64,000 bases of DNA, from assembly GCA_037127255.1 (NCBI GenBank), contig JBANSL010000013.1, forward strand, positions 81,598,188 through 81,662,187, read 5' to 3'. The position numbers were made by a program, and so were the translations under genes. Source of the stretch: Persicaria tinctoria. Its lineage: Eukaryota; Streptophyta; Magnoliopsida; Caryophyllales; Polygonaceae. Positions within the stretch are counted from its first letter, which is position 1. Each line of letters starts with the position of its first letter. Below, piece after piece: positions 13,683-24,702 of this stretch. The notes under the pieces were generated by a model that saw nothing but the letters and a program-made list of their open reading frames with translations, ran no database searches and had not been told where the DNA came from.

Positions 13683-14080
13683 CAATGGCTTCATCTTCTT
13701 CGTGTTCAACTGCCCGGTATGGAAGCTGGCGCTTCTGAAACCTCGGATTGGTTGAGATCAGATTCGAGCAAAAACCTCAATCTTGGATCCTCGTGCTTGA
13801 AATCCCCCAATTTCTTCCCATTCTGCAGGAATCCATCAACCATGTGTCCGAATTCATCAATCCTCCGATCTGTCGAAACCCTAGGTTCTAATTTCCGCCT
13901 CTAGGAGACCTCATGGCCGTAATCCTCGTCATCATCGTCGTCGTCGTTGAAATCGTGCTGGCGTTTGAGAGTGGTGACAGGGAGAGCGACGGAGATCGAA
14001 AGGGGGGCCTGAGGTTGGAGATGGCAAGATACGGTAAACAACGAGGCAAATATGAAAATTGAAAGGAGTTTATATGTTTT
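13683..14080 (-). pseudogene. Candidate decayed first exon with an acidic run
   Basis: One frame stays open on both sides of a single TAG at 13901-13903. It reads LKRQHDFNDDDDDDEDYGHE before the stop and RIDEFGHMVDGFLQNGKKLG after it. No start Met is left in the upstream part. Position and strand fit the first exon of the decayed gene, but I could not match this stretch to the family. It may instead be 5' leader. Confidence 0.35.
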
Positions 14081-14097
14081 TTATGTCTCTCTGACAT

Positions 14098-14853
14098 AAA
14101 TGAATAATATAAACTTTTTTATCACTGTAATTTTTTTAAATAATACGGAGTACTCCGTAATAATATTATACGGATTACTTATTAAATACGGTTTTAGTTT
14201 TCATTTGTTTTCTTCAATTCATTCATATGTATACCTCTGTTTATCTTGAAATTGCTGTAATGCAAGCTAGTCAATGTAATGTAATTTTAGTGTAAGTTCT
14301 TCATTCAAAACAGATTGAATTGAAATAATGAGAATTTAGTGCAAGTTCTTGAAATAATGAACAGTAAGATTATTATTTGGCTGTCATGGGATTGCTAACT
14401 TATCAATGCATCAGATAATGTGAAGAAGATATAAATGTATATAGATAGCTTTATTGGCTGCATCACCGCGACATTTACACATCTAAACTAGAGAAATGCC
14501 CTCAACAACAATGCATCAGATACTATGAAGAAAAAGATCTTAGTTCCAGCAGTACAAAACATGTAATTACAAGGGATGATGAACTGATTGCGATTCTTAT
14601 CCTTGCGTGGCCCCTTGGATCGCGAATTGCAGGTGCCATGAACTGCGAGGTATAAAGCTTTGTCAACCCTTCAATTCCAACAGCAAAATGACTAATGAGT
14701 CACAATATATGACAGTGTTTACCATCAATCTGAGAGACAATTCTTATGAGCATTCTCCCTGTGTTCAGACTCTTAGAAGAGCGGTCTTAGTGTTTCTAGA
14801 TGACACGGCATACATAAGGATTCCCAAACCTCAAGAAAATACACATTACCATA
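14098..14853. other. Intergenic or 3' flank of PPR gene
   Basis: No gene is visible. A palindromic word TACGGAGTACTCCGTA occurs at about 14144-14159. The right part may carry the 3' UTR of the PPR gene. Confidence 0.45.
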
Positions 14854-16398
14854 TCATCGCCTATTTACAACCATTTGCAGTGACACAGTTCTTCTCGTGT
14901 TAGACAATCCATCCATTAGTCTATTGTAAGTCAAAATATCAGGTATAAATCCTGCTTCCAGCATCTCATCAACCAAGTGCTCGCCATCCCTCCTCCTACC
15001 TTCTCTTCTGTAGCCAGCAACCAGGTTGTCATACGTCATCTCATCAAGATCCAAGCCTTTGCTTGAAGCCAACAATCTTAGTCTATCAGCTTCAACCGTC
15101 TTTCCCACGCTGCAAGCATCTTGAAGAAGACAGTTAAAAGTCACAATATCAAGCACAATTTCATCCTGTAACATCTTGTTGACAAAGGCAAGTGCTTCAT
15201 CAGTATAACTTATTTTGATTAACCCATCAATCAAAGTGATACAAGTGATCAGGCTTGGAGCATTTCCCTTTTGCCACATCTCCTTGACAACTTCTAATGC
15301 TCTAATCACATTACCCCCACCACAAAGACTCTCAACGAGGCGAAAACAGTCAAAGCTACAACGCAAAGCCCCTTTCCTCACAAAATCAACCAACAAATCA
15401 CATGCCACCAAAAGTTTGCCTTCTTCTCTACAAAGCCCATCAATAAGAATCTCACATGTCACATTTGTAAGCTCATGACCCATCTCAACCATGTCATATG
15501 CCATCCTTACACCTTCATCAAACCGTCTTTCCCTGAAAAACCCTTTGATCAAAGTATTAAAAGTGACCTCAGTTGGTTCACAACCCATTGCCCTCATCTC
15601 TCCAAACAAACCCAAAGCATACTTCAAATCTGAATTCCTACAATAACCATTAATCAATATATTGTAAGTAAACACATCTGGCTTCACTCGATCTCTCTTC
15701 ATCTTATTAAATACCTCCAATGCTTTACCGATTCCCCCACTCTTCAAAAACCAATGAATTAGAATATTATACAAAGCAACATCAGGTTTGCCATCAATCA
15801 GTTTCTTCATGGTCTCAAAAGCTAGTAAAGCGTCATTCAGCCTCCCTACCCTACAATACGAATTGATGGCAAATCTAAAAATGGACTCAGTTTTAGGGCA
15901 CCCAAATATGCCATCGGAACAAGGGCAGGGATTAGAGGGCAGAGATTGGAGAAGAACAGAAAGGGCATCAAAGCGATCAGAGACAGCAAGAGTTCGAGCC
16001 ATCCACTCATATGTTCCATGGTTATGGCGGAAACCGTCAACCGTGGAGGCCCACTGGAAAATATAGAAATCATAGTGGGTGAATTTGGGGTGGTAGTGGA
16101 GCTTACTCTTGAGAAAGTGTGCGAGAGTTTCTGGGGTGATTGGGGGAGAGAGGTGCGCTGTGAGGAAGGAAAGAAGTTGGGATTCAGTGGCAGGGGAGGA
16201 AAGAGAGATGGTGGGAAGGGTTTGGGTATGAGCTGGTATGGTGGTGCCAGTAGGCGCTGGCTGTAAGGGGGCCGCAACGGGGAGTGACGGTCTCGGTAGT
16301 TGGAGGGGCCTGAGGTGGCCCATCCTCCTTGTAGAACCTAATGCACTCCCCTGCTGATTTACAAGATTTGAAATTCGAAGCAAGCCCTCAACCATCAT
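14854..16398 (-). CDS. Pentatricopeptide repeat protein, P class, At2g36240-like
   Basis: A single-exon protein of 514 residues. About nine 35-residue PPR motifs run from roughly residue 200 to the C terminus, with typical starts such as DVFTYNILINGYCR, TEVTFNTLIKGF, DIVTFNCLLQDAC and DILTYNRLMDGLS. No E, E+ or DYW extension is present, so it is P class. PPR proteins bind organelle RNA base by base and act in processing, stability, splicing or translation. The N terminus is rich in Arg, Ser and Pro with few acids, which fits a mitochondrial or plastid targeting peptide. I chose the ATG at 16398; an in-frame TTG two codons upstream is not a start, and a later Met (MGHLRPLQ) is possible. The order of motifs and the LASSKG segment fit Arabidopsis At2g36240 from memory. 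The frame is intact. Confidence 0.88.
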   Translation of the reverse strand: MMVEGLLRISNLVNQQGSALGSTRRMGHLRPLQLPRPSLPVAAPLQPAPTGTTIPAHTQTLPTISLSSPATESQLLSFLTAHLSPPITPETLAHFLKSKLHYHPKFTHYDFYIFQWASTVDGFRHNHGTYEWMARTLAVSDRFDALSVLLQSLPSNPCPCSDGIFGCPKTESIFRFAINSYCRVGRLNDALLAFETMKKLIDGKPDVALYNILIHWFLKSGGIGKALEVFNKMKRDRVKPDVFTYNILINGYCRNSDLKYALGLFGEMRAMGCEPTEVTFNTLIKGFFRERRFDEGVRMAYDMVEMGHELTNVTCEILIDGLCREEGKLLVACDLLVDFVRKGALRCSFDCFRLVESLCGGGNVIRALEVVKEMWQKGNAPSLITCITLIDGLIKISYTDEALAFVNKMLQDEIVLDIVTFNCLLQDACSVGKTVEADRLRLLASSKGLDLDEMTYDNLVAGYRREGRRRDGEHLVDEMLEAGFIPDILTYNRLMDGLSNTRRTVSLQMVVNRR

Positions 16399-17351
16399 CC
16401 TCAAAACAAAATGTCATCCACCTATCCCTAAAATCAAAATCGGACATTATTATCAAACTCTGGAAATTTTAAGGAACAAGAAGCAATTTCTTATATCATC
16501 TGAATGTGTGGGGGGTGTCATTGCCAGTTTGCCACCCTTAACAATGCCTACGGTTGCTATACCATTTTTGTGACTGATGCTATATACTCGTGGCGCAACA
16601 AAATTAAAAACATATTCACAAAGATTTTAGCATTAAAAGCAAAGCTTGACTCATTCCAAGTTCTCTGAGCTTGTCAAAGAAAACCAAGTGCTTGTTTGAA
16701 AAAGTGTTACCAAATAACTTAATCTCATGAATGACAACATTTTAACTACTCATCAAGGAATTCAAAACAGACATTCAATCATTCACAAATCACAAAAATT
16801 AACAAAACAGATTGACAAATCAGATATAATATCACACCTGTAATTTAAACCTAATCAGCTATTCAAGCCCTAAATGAATACCTAATAGAATCTCCTATTA
16901 GCAACCAAAATTTTCCAACAAAACTAATCAAAACAAGAGTAGCAGATTCAAACTCCTACTACCAAGAGATGTTTGGCTACATGATTAGGAATAAAGTCAT
17001 AAACAGTGGACAGAATCACAATAACAAGCATACCATACCTGAAACTGACTGAAGCAATTCAACCAAAAGAAACCACTGTAGAGATCTTCGGTTATACAAA
17101 GCTAGAAAGCCAAAGATTGATCCAATTCCTGACAGATTCATGTCAAAAGTATTAAGGTCAAAGGATAGTTGATGAAGCTATTTAGAACAACCGAAGCAGA
17201 TGGTAATCCAATTGCAAAGACACAGTTACTAATTCAAATTACAGAAGGAAGCAAATTAGAGGAATCGAGAAGACGGAAGCACAGAAACCGAGGGAGAGGG
17301 AGAGGGAGAGACATGAAATGAAGCAATGATGTACAAAGCTGCAGCCTGCAG
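16399..17351. other. 5' flank of the PPR gene
   Basis: No coding sequence can be supported. It may contain the PPR promoter and leader. A GAGGGA-rich tract lies at 17289-17310, next to the repeat element. Confidence 0.4.
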
Positions 17352-18453
17352 GAGGGGTGGTATTCGAGCCGAACGAGCCGAGCTTGCCATGTTCAAGCTT
17401 GGCTCGAACGGAAGACGAGCCGAGCCGAGCTCGAGCCCAAAAATTATTCGAGCTTATTTTGGTGCTCAAGCTCGGCTCGCGAGCCCAACCTTAGACTCGA
17501 GCTCGGCTTGGTAGGCTCGGTCAAGCCGAACGAACGAGCTTAGGCTCGTTCGAGCTCGGCAATTGGGCTCGTTCAAGCTCGTTCGAGCTCGACTGATACC
17601 TAAAAGCAATTACAGATTTACATAAACTAAATGGCCAAAGAGCTGAATCTAATGTACGCAGGAGGTGCACAACCACCAGAAATTGAATTGTAGATCTAAA
17701 TTGAATTTTCACAAATTGAACAAACAATTGAATTTACACATCCCTACTTACAAACAAGCTGAATGTTATGTATGTAATTACAGTAGATGCTCAACCACAA
17801 CAACAAAAAATTGAATGGTGTAGATCTAAATTTAATTTTCACAGGTTGAACAAACAATTCAATTTACCCATCCCCTGATTTCAAACAATTGAACAAAGGG
17901 GTGCTGCTGCAAATCGACACATCCCCTAATTCACATCCAGGAAGGAGGGACCAAGGGGTGCTGCTGCAGTGAGAACATACCTGGTTGGGGACTCGAGGAT
18001 GTACAAGACTACAAGCCACAAACAGGCCGCCCGAGGACGTACAAGACTACAAGCCAAGAGGCCGTCGAGGAGGGAGTAAGGGGTACGACTACAAGCCACA
18101 AACAGGCCGGAAGGAGGGAAGTTCGCCGCCGGAATCCATGGTTTGCTGCCGGAAGGAGGGAGAAAGGGGAAGAGGAGAGTTCGCCGCCCGAACGAAGCAA
18201 GGAGGTGAGGAGAGAGACTGAAGGAGGTTCAAGGAGGGAGGAAAGAGCGGCGTCTTCCTCATATCACACGCGGTCATGCCTCACATTACCCTAGGGGTAA
18301 TTTCGGAAATTAACACAAACGAGCTTACGAGTTCGGCTCGGGCTCGGCTCGAGCTCGATTCGAGCTTAAAAAAGTGTTCAGGCTCGGCTTGTTTTGTGTA
18401 TCCGAACGAGCTCGAATCGAGCTTTTTCGAGCTGTTCGGCTCATGTAACAACC
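17352..18453. mobile_element. Non-autonomous element with GAGCTCG-rich ends
   Basis: Both ends are dense in CGAGC/GCTCG words: 17355-17595 and 18318-18442. The outer edges are imperfect inverted repeats: the left begins GGTGGTATTCGAGCCGAAC and the reverse complement of the right begins GGTTGTTACATGAGCCGAAC. The interior has no transposase. It holds a diverged tandem duplication (about 17625-17750 and 17755-17875) and short units around CTACAAGCCACAAACAGGCC. I found no clear target-site duplication, so the class and exact edges are uncertain. Confidence 0.5.
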
Positions 18454-18802
18454 TTATGCAGCTCTCATTCAACGACAAGGAAAAAAAATCGAATACCTAA
18501 CTGACTAACTCATCCTAAGGTTTCAATTCCGAAGAGACAGTGCGAGGTCGAGATAGAGACTAAGGGTGGTTCGAGAAAGACCCAAAGTCCAAATATACAG
18601 GCTTACCAGAGGAAGAGGCTTCAGATCGGCGACGGCTGACGGAGGAGCGTTGGACGGCGACTCGACAAGGGCTTCAAATCGACGACACTGATATAGAGAC
18701 AGACTGCTGTGAGTGAGAGAGAAAGAGAGCGCTACAGATCGGAATTCCGATTCGATTTCGCTATATGCACCCCAAATTCTGCACGTCAACCGGGGTTAAT
18801 TA
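18454..18802. other. Spacer between repeat elements
   Basis: GC-richer DNA with no gene I can support. It lies directly downstream of the LINE tail. Confidence 0.4.
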
Positions 18803-21243
18803 ATATTTTTTATTTTTTTTTGATCCAAAAGTGGCTACTGCCCTTAATTTATTATTGAATGGGTAGAAGAGTCAAAATAAATACATAAGCTAATGGGGAT
18901 AGAAGTAAATTCAACAAAGTCTGTAGAAATTGAGAAAGAAGACTTGGCTATGGCATCAGCCATGTAATTCAACCGGCGATTTATGTGGAGGATAGACACC
19001 TCCCAATCCTCCTCTTCCAGCCATCTCCTGCACTGTGTGATTAAATGGTAGTCCCCTGTAGCCTCAATCCTCTTTCGTGTGAGCAGCTCGCACACAGTGG
19101 TTGAGTCCGTTTCGATGATTAGTTTTGGGAAGCCATATCTTCTAGCCATTCTCAGACCATGGTATGTTGCCCAAAGTTCAGCCGTGAGGGGTTTGCAGGT
19201 GCCACAGACAAAGCTGTAGGCGGATAGGAAAAGGCCGGATTCCCCCGTGAAAACTCCGCCTCCCCCAGCCATACCTGGGCTCCCCTTAGCCGCACCGTCG
19301 ACATTGAGTTTTACCCACCCCGACGGTGGCGGGCACCAGCTAGTTCGACTGTTAGATCCTCTTGGAGTGGTATTCAAGTTCAGCTGCGGAGATGTGGCTC
19401 TTTCAATGTAGTCCCGAGCGTCCTGGGTTGCCCTCACAATCAACCTCTCCACCTCGTCGATGCCTTCGAAAATCAGCTTGTTTCTGCATTTCCATGTCAT
19501 CCAGAGCATAGATGCGAAGAACGTCGCCTGCCTATTCTCCTTCCTCGTGCAATCGAATATCCACTCCCTAATATTCGTTGCAGAGAAGAAAGAAGATAGG
19601 TGAACTTGTTCTCGCATTTTCATCCATTGCTCCTTAACCTTAGCGCAGTCCCTTAACAGGTGAAGACTCGTCTCTGTTTCCGAGCATCTGGGGCATGCTC
19701 CTGAGTTTGATAGATGGCGACGAACCCGGTTAGCATTAGAAAGTATGCAGTCATGTGCCGCCAGGTAAAGGAATGCACGGGCCCGTTGTTGCACCGGAGT
19801 CCGCCAAATGTGACGCCAACCTGCTGGTGTCCGAGGCTCACTCAGGCTGAGTCGAATGGCTCTTGCTGCCGAGCTTGTCGAGAAATCCCCTGAGGTCGTC
19901 AGTCCCCACACTGGCCTGTCCTTATCCTCCTCCCCGTTACATAAGTAAACTGATTGAAGCTGAAGGAGGACATCCGGCCCTAGGTACTGCGATAAGCTCT
20001 CCCAATTCCAGGACCCTGACTCTTTTAATTCAGCAACAGTTGCTCCGAGTATGGCCTCCGGCACTGGCTGTACAGCAATGTCCATCAAAGGAGTGTTAGT
20101 CAGCCACGGGTGGATCCAGAACAACGTTGAGGTCCCATTTCCCACAGCCACCCTCACATTCGGGGTCAGAACTTCCGCCCCATGTACAATACCTTTCCAT
20201 GTGGATGACGATCCCGTCCTTCTCTCGAACATGTCCACGTCCGCCCTTCCATGACAGTATTTTCCACGGACAACTCTACTCCATAGTGACTCCGGCCTTT
20301 TCAGCAATCGCCAGCTCAACTTAGCAAGGATCGCCTGGTTAGAAATGCGCATCGATCTCACACCAAGCCCTCCCTCGTGCTTGGGGGCTGTAACCACATT
20401 CCAATTGAGCAGATGTGGCTTTCTTGATTCACTAGAAGAACCCCATATGAAGCCTCTGACCTCCTTGTCGATGGCGTCACAAATACTCCTAGGAACGATT
20501 GCCGATTGCATTGAATAGATGGGGAGGCTTGTAAGGACTGAATTGGCGAGAGTCACCCGTCCCGCAAAGGAGAGCGTTCTCGCCTTCCACCCTTGGAGCC
20601 TACCCTTTACTTTATCTAGCAAGAAGTTATATCGTTCTCTCGTCATTCGACCTGTTGCTGTTGGAACCCCAAGATAGGTTCCAAACTCCCTAGAGATTGG
20701 AACTCCCAGTGCCCCACTGATATTGTTCTTAACCGTAGCCGGGACGTTCCTTGAGAAGAGCACCGAGCTTTTTGCATAGTTGACCTTTTCGCCTGATTTT
20801 ACGCAGAACAGTTCAAGGCAAGTCCTAATCACCTCCCCCTGCTCCTCAGAGGCCTCCGCCATTAGCACAAGGTCATCGGCAAAGAAGAGGTGTGAAAGCA
20901 CCACTCCACCCGTGTTGACCGGCTTCCATCTCCCTTCCTGGACAGCCGCTGTAATCTGCTGTGACAACCTCTCCATACACAGAACAAAAAGGTACGGCGA
21001 TAAGGGATCTCCCTAGCGGATCCCCCTCGATGGTATGATCTCTCCGGCCGCCTCCCCATTCCATAAGAGTTCCATTCGTCCCAGCGTTTGGCACTTCATA
21101 ATCACATTGATGAGATGTTGGGGAAATCGAGCAAGCTCTAGTGTCTCCCGCAGGTATTCCCAACTTATTCGATCATACGCCTTTTCTAGATCGACTTTGA
21201 CCATCATCCACCTTCGTCTTCGCCGTGCAAGAAGGGTGCACCC
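18803..21243 (-). mobile_element. 5'-truncated plant LINE (non-LTR retrotransposon)
   Basis: The minus strand carries the second half of an ORF2 and ends in an A-rich tail, seen as the T-rich run at 18807-18822 on the plus strand. All of ORF1, the endonuclease and the first part of the reverse transcriptase are missing, as is usual after incomplete target-primed reverse transcription. The 5' edge lies within the sequence just before the T11 run at 21245-21255. Confidence 0.85.
18844..21207 (-). pseudogene. LINE ORF2 fragment: reverse transcriptase, zf-RVT and RNase H
   Basis: The reading starts at VKVDLEKAYDRISWEYL, the reverse transcriptase block with the first catalytic Asp. It continues through the GDPLSPYLFVL block and FADDLVLMAEAS (catalytic ADD). 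A zf-RVT region follows (GACPRCSETETSLHLLRDC), then an RNase H domain (WVKLNVDGAAKGS, the Glu in AELWA, the Asp in IETDS, and the final ADAIA). A TAG at 21013-21015 sits where the family has Gln, just before GDPLSPYL. It splits the frame into a 64-residue and a 710-residue open stretch in the same phase. Apart from 5' truncation this is the only break, so the copy is fairly young but inactive. Confidence 0.9.
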
Positions 21244-21255
21244 ATTTTTTTTTTT

Positions 21256-21366
21256 GGGAAATTTCGCCAGGTACCCTCGAGGTATAGCGTTTTTCGCGAG
21301 GTGTACAAAAGTTTTACCATTTTCGTGTGGTACCCCTGAGTTTCATACTAATTTCGCCTAGTGCCC
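21256..21366 (+). repeat. Left terminal inverted repeat
   Basis: Pairs with 24703-24821. Differences are small substitutions and short indels. Confidence 0.85.
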
Positions 21367-21932
21367 ATTCTTAGTTAACTTTAACAGCAACTCTAAATCC
21401 CCGTTAGTTTTTTTGTAAAATCAGAATGACAAGGAGAAATAGAACCCGATTCTCTCAGGCGACACAGAGGTGGAGGAGGCGACATCGGAGGGAGTAGGAG
21501 GCCGCACCAGAGGCGTCGGAATCCGCCGAAAGGGGGTGGTGTCAGGTATGTCGCGATCATGTCGTGATATATTGAACCCTTTTCAAAATTAGGGTTTCTC
21601 TGTGTGAAGTTCGATTTGCGATTTCTAAGTTGAGTTCTAATGCTTAATTTGTAAATATGTGATGTGAAATACTTAGATTGCGATTGGAGATTTTGGGTTT
21701 GTGATTAGTGTTTGGGTTAGATTGGTTTCGAAAACGACGGTTAGGTTGGCTATATGGATATATTTACCCGAAATCACTACTTGCTGAATGATATATATAC
21801 TCCAGATAGCTCCAGCCCTTTCCTACTTTGAATTATAATAAAATTCTTCCTAAAGATTCAACTTTTAGAGGTAAACAAACAATCCTTATTGTGGAAATTA
21901 AGCAGATATTTCCTTGCAAATTGCTAAGTACC

Positions 21933-22059
21933 TTGGGGTCGAGGACTGCAATGAGCTCTACTCTTAGCTATAAGGATGGGAACTCATCTGGGGTTAGTGG
22001 GCATGAAAACAAGGTTGAATCAACTTATTTGTACATCCAGATGGAATATTGCCCAAGGT
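21933..22059 (+). pseudogene. Captured exon fragment of a GCN2-type eIF2-alpha kinase
   Basis: The translation contains STLSYKDGNSSGVSGHENK followed by VESTYLYIQMEYCPR. The latter matches the kinase N-lobe strand and hinge block of plant GCN2 as I recall it. The reading leaves the kinase right after CPR, at a GT-containing AAG/gttgg word that could be the original exon border, which would mean genomic capture. No other kinase block is present, so there is no function as a kinase. Confidence 0.7.
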
Positions 22060-22825
22060 TGGATTCTTATTTTGCCATTGATTACATCAGTTCATTATCT
22101 GTTTTGAAAACTTTTCCATCCATCTTTTCCTTTCGATACCCGATTGATCTATTATTATGGGAGTGACACTCTTTTCGTTTGCTTTATGGCCAAGAAGCAT
22201 ATCAATGAGATGATGTTATAAGAGCTACTGGCTACAATCTCATGCTTATTTTGGAAGTGTTATATTAATGTTCATAAACACAATGGCTAATGGACCATTT
22301 TATTTTTTGCATTGATATCTCATTCTCCATAGTCTTTATTTCTAATTTTCTTTATATAGTTTGTATTGATTGATGCTATATACAAAGAAACAAATGGCTA
22401 ATAGACCATGATTTTCTTCAGTCTTATTTGTAGCAAAGAAAGAAGTTTTCTAATCTAATTTATAGATAGGAGAAATCTTTATTCTTGAAACAGAAATCAG
22501 TCATATGAAACTATTTTTGTAAGTTGTAACTATTGGGGAACTGGGGTGCAATCTTTTGTCCGTCAAAAATGAGAATGATTATCTTCTAGTATCCTAACAA
22601 GGAGTTCCCTTCTTATGTCTCTTCCATACATATTATATGGACATAGATTTAGAGAAGTTTGACTGTCAGCCAAATCTACTTGGTTGATCAAGTAGACCTA
22701 ATGGTTACTAATGTGGGTATCCTTTCTTTAAGACAACTAACATAATTTTTTTTGATGTTCTTAAGGACTCTTCGTCAGCTCCTTGGTATTTATAGTGTGT
22801 TCTTATGTTTGCATTTCGATTTTTA

Positions 22826-22895
22826 ACCTATTAGCTCAACCGGTAGAGCAATGTGCTTTGGCACAATGATGTGGGTTCGAATCCCACATAAGTTC
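22826..22895 (+). other. tRNA-like sequence (not a functional tRNA)
   Basis: It has an A-box-like D arm (TAGCTCAACCGGTAGAGC), a perfect T arm GTGGG-TTCGAAT-CCCAC and an acceptor-like pair AACCTAT/ATAAGTT (6 of 7). The anticodon arm is abnormal: a perfect TGTGC/GCACA stem with a 4-base loop. It is probably a tRNA-derived SINE head or tRNA relic. Confidence 0.6.
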
Positions 22896-23557
22896 TAACA
22901 ATTTTTTCCCCTGCATAAAAAAATTAAAACTCACATTTTTTAAATGAAAGAAGAAAGAGATATACACACCGGAATCATAGGAGGAGGGTTCTACATAAGT
23001 AATTTTATCACTAATGTATCCTTACAGGACAAGAACATCTGGCCAAGTCAGTGAATTATTATCAAATAGCAACACCACAGCGTACATGTGCAATTTAGTT
23101 TGCTCACTCATAGATATGTGCCAAAGGGAGATAGGATATGTAGCTGTCAACTACATAACATAATTCAGCTCACAACAAAAAAGATAAATGCAATGTAGTC
23201 TTGCACTCACAGGATGTGGTTATGTACTCAACCGCCCTTAAAACAAATAGACATCACTAAAAGAGCTATAGGTTGTGAAAATCAAGTTCTGTCAGTCCCC
23301 TCGTTTGTATTCATCATCAACACATTTCTTAAATTGCAAATAAATTGTCAATGCCATAAAATAACTGATAAAGCAATAAGTCACCTCATTTATTCCTCAT
23401 CAACACATTTCTTAATAGGCTTACAATGTATACTTGGCTACTTGCACTATCACAAATGGGCATTTTCAAGTACACTTCATTATGCATCTAATCTAACTTT
23501 CTCAATCTTATCTTCATCAAAACTGATAAATCTAATGCAATCAGTCACCTCGTTTAT

Positions 23558-23626
23558 GGCCTATGTAGGATTCGAACCCACATCTTGTGTCTAAACACAA
23601 TGCTCTACGGATTGAGCTAATAGGTC
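23558..23626 (-). other. Second tRNA-like sequence, opposite orientation
   Basis: Related to the copy at 22826-22895, with D arm TAGCTCAATCCGTAGAGC and B box GGTTCGAATCC. The acceptor-like pair is GACCTAT/ATAGGCC and the anticodon stem is TTGTG/CACAA with a 6-base loop. Both copies depart from a 7-base anticodon loop. Confidence 0.6.
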
Positions 23627-24702
23627 AAATAGTTTTGTAACTAGGTCTACACACATCAAACAGATTTTCCAAGCTCAGTATTGCCTGATTTTCCAAGCTC
23701 AGGACTTGCCAAAGACTTCAAATATAGAAATTGATGATCGAAACCAGAAATTCATTCCAAGGCAAGCTGTCATGATTTTCCAAGCTCAAAAATAGAAATT
23801 TAAGAAAGCAGAAAATGCTCAACTAAGATGAAACCAAAAGAGATCAGGATCAAGCAATCCATTCTAGATTAGAATCCAAATGAGATGTGCTCCCATGGGT
23901 TAATAAAATATTATTGATGTGCTCTCATCTGTTAGAATTTTCAACTTGTCCAATGGTTTGTACAACACTACTATCATCTACCTACAAATATATTCAGATA
24001 CAAACCTAAAAAAAAGATGTGCTCCAACGTGTTAACAAAATATTATAGATGGAATGAAATCCTATGTTTTCCAAAGCCAATACAGAAATGGGAAATGAAA
24101 ATGATTCAACAAGGGAAGGGTTAGTTCCAATGAGTTCTACGACTAATAAACAGGTTACAATACAACACCTACAAATAGAATCCAAGAAAACCCCCAATTT
24201 CAAATTGACTTCACCAATTTCACATCACAAGAAAACCCCAATTTCAAATTGACTTCATCAATTTCACATCACAAGAAACTCCCCAACTTCAAACTGACTG
24301 CAACAATTTCAACCTAAACCCTAAATTTCAGTAAAGGGGAAAATGTCAAGCACTAACCTGATGTCACCTTCGCCTCCACCTCCGGTCGACAGCCTAGACA
24401 CCGGGTAACCATTGCCTTCGCTCTCAGTCACGGGGTTCGGTGTATGGCTTCTCCTCCCTCTCCACAAGTCGCTCTGCCCGAACACGAGTGAGGACTCCTA
24501 GCAGCCTCTCCTCCGCGCTCAGGCACCGACGCTAAGTCACCGGCTGTCTCCCTATTGCCGGCCTTCTCCCTATCTTTTCTCAGTTCGCTTCCTTCTCCCT
24601 ATCGCCTTCGCTTCTTCGTTCTTCCGTTCTCCCTTTCCTTAATTTCCTTTTCTTTCTTTTTTATTCAAAAGTAACGGAGAATGCAACTTCTGTTAAATTT
24701 AA

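Larger units (their letters stand above)
1039..14080 (-). pseudogene. Decayed copy of a very large uncharacterised plant gene (unprocessed pseudogene)
   Basis: Pieces that read in order on the minus strand match, from memory, one large uncharacterised plant protein of roughly 2,000 residues with a helical body and a Glu/Arg-rich, coiled-coil-like tail. I do not know its function. Several upstream pieces keep AG and GT borders at the expected codon phase, so this is a genomic copy with introns, not a retrocopy. The reading frame is broken many times: stops at 13901-13903, 11952-11954, 11329-11331, 7178-7180, 6570-6572 and 1759-1761, plus frame changes near 7118, 6891, 6570, 6330 and 5890. A large middle part seems absent between 8308 and about 7560. 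The C-terminal end, WERKH followed by a stop at 1039-1041, is still readable. The alternative, a live gene with many more introns, is unlikely because the lesions fall inside conserved stretches. Three part entries follow. Confidence 0.8.

Noticed and set aside
15215..16277. Plus-strand and alternative-frame ORFs over the PPR gene
   Set aside because: They are shadow frames of a clear PPR coding sequence.
22826..22895. Functional tRNA gene
   Set aside because: The anticodon loop would have 4 bases and the acceptor has a mismatch. It is kept only as tRNA-like.
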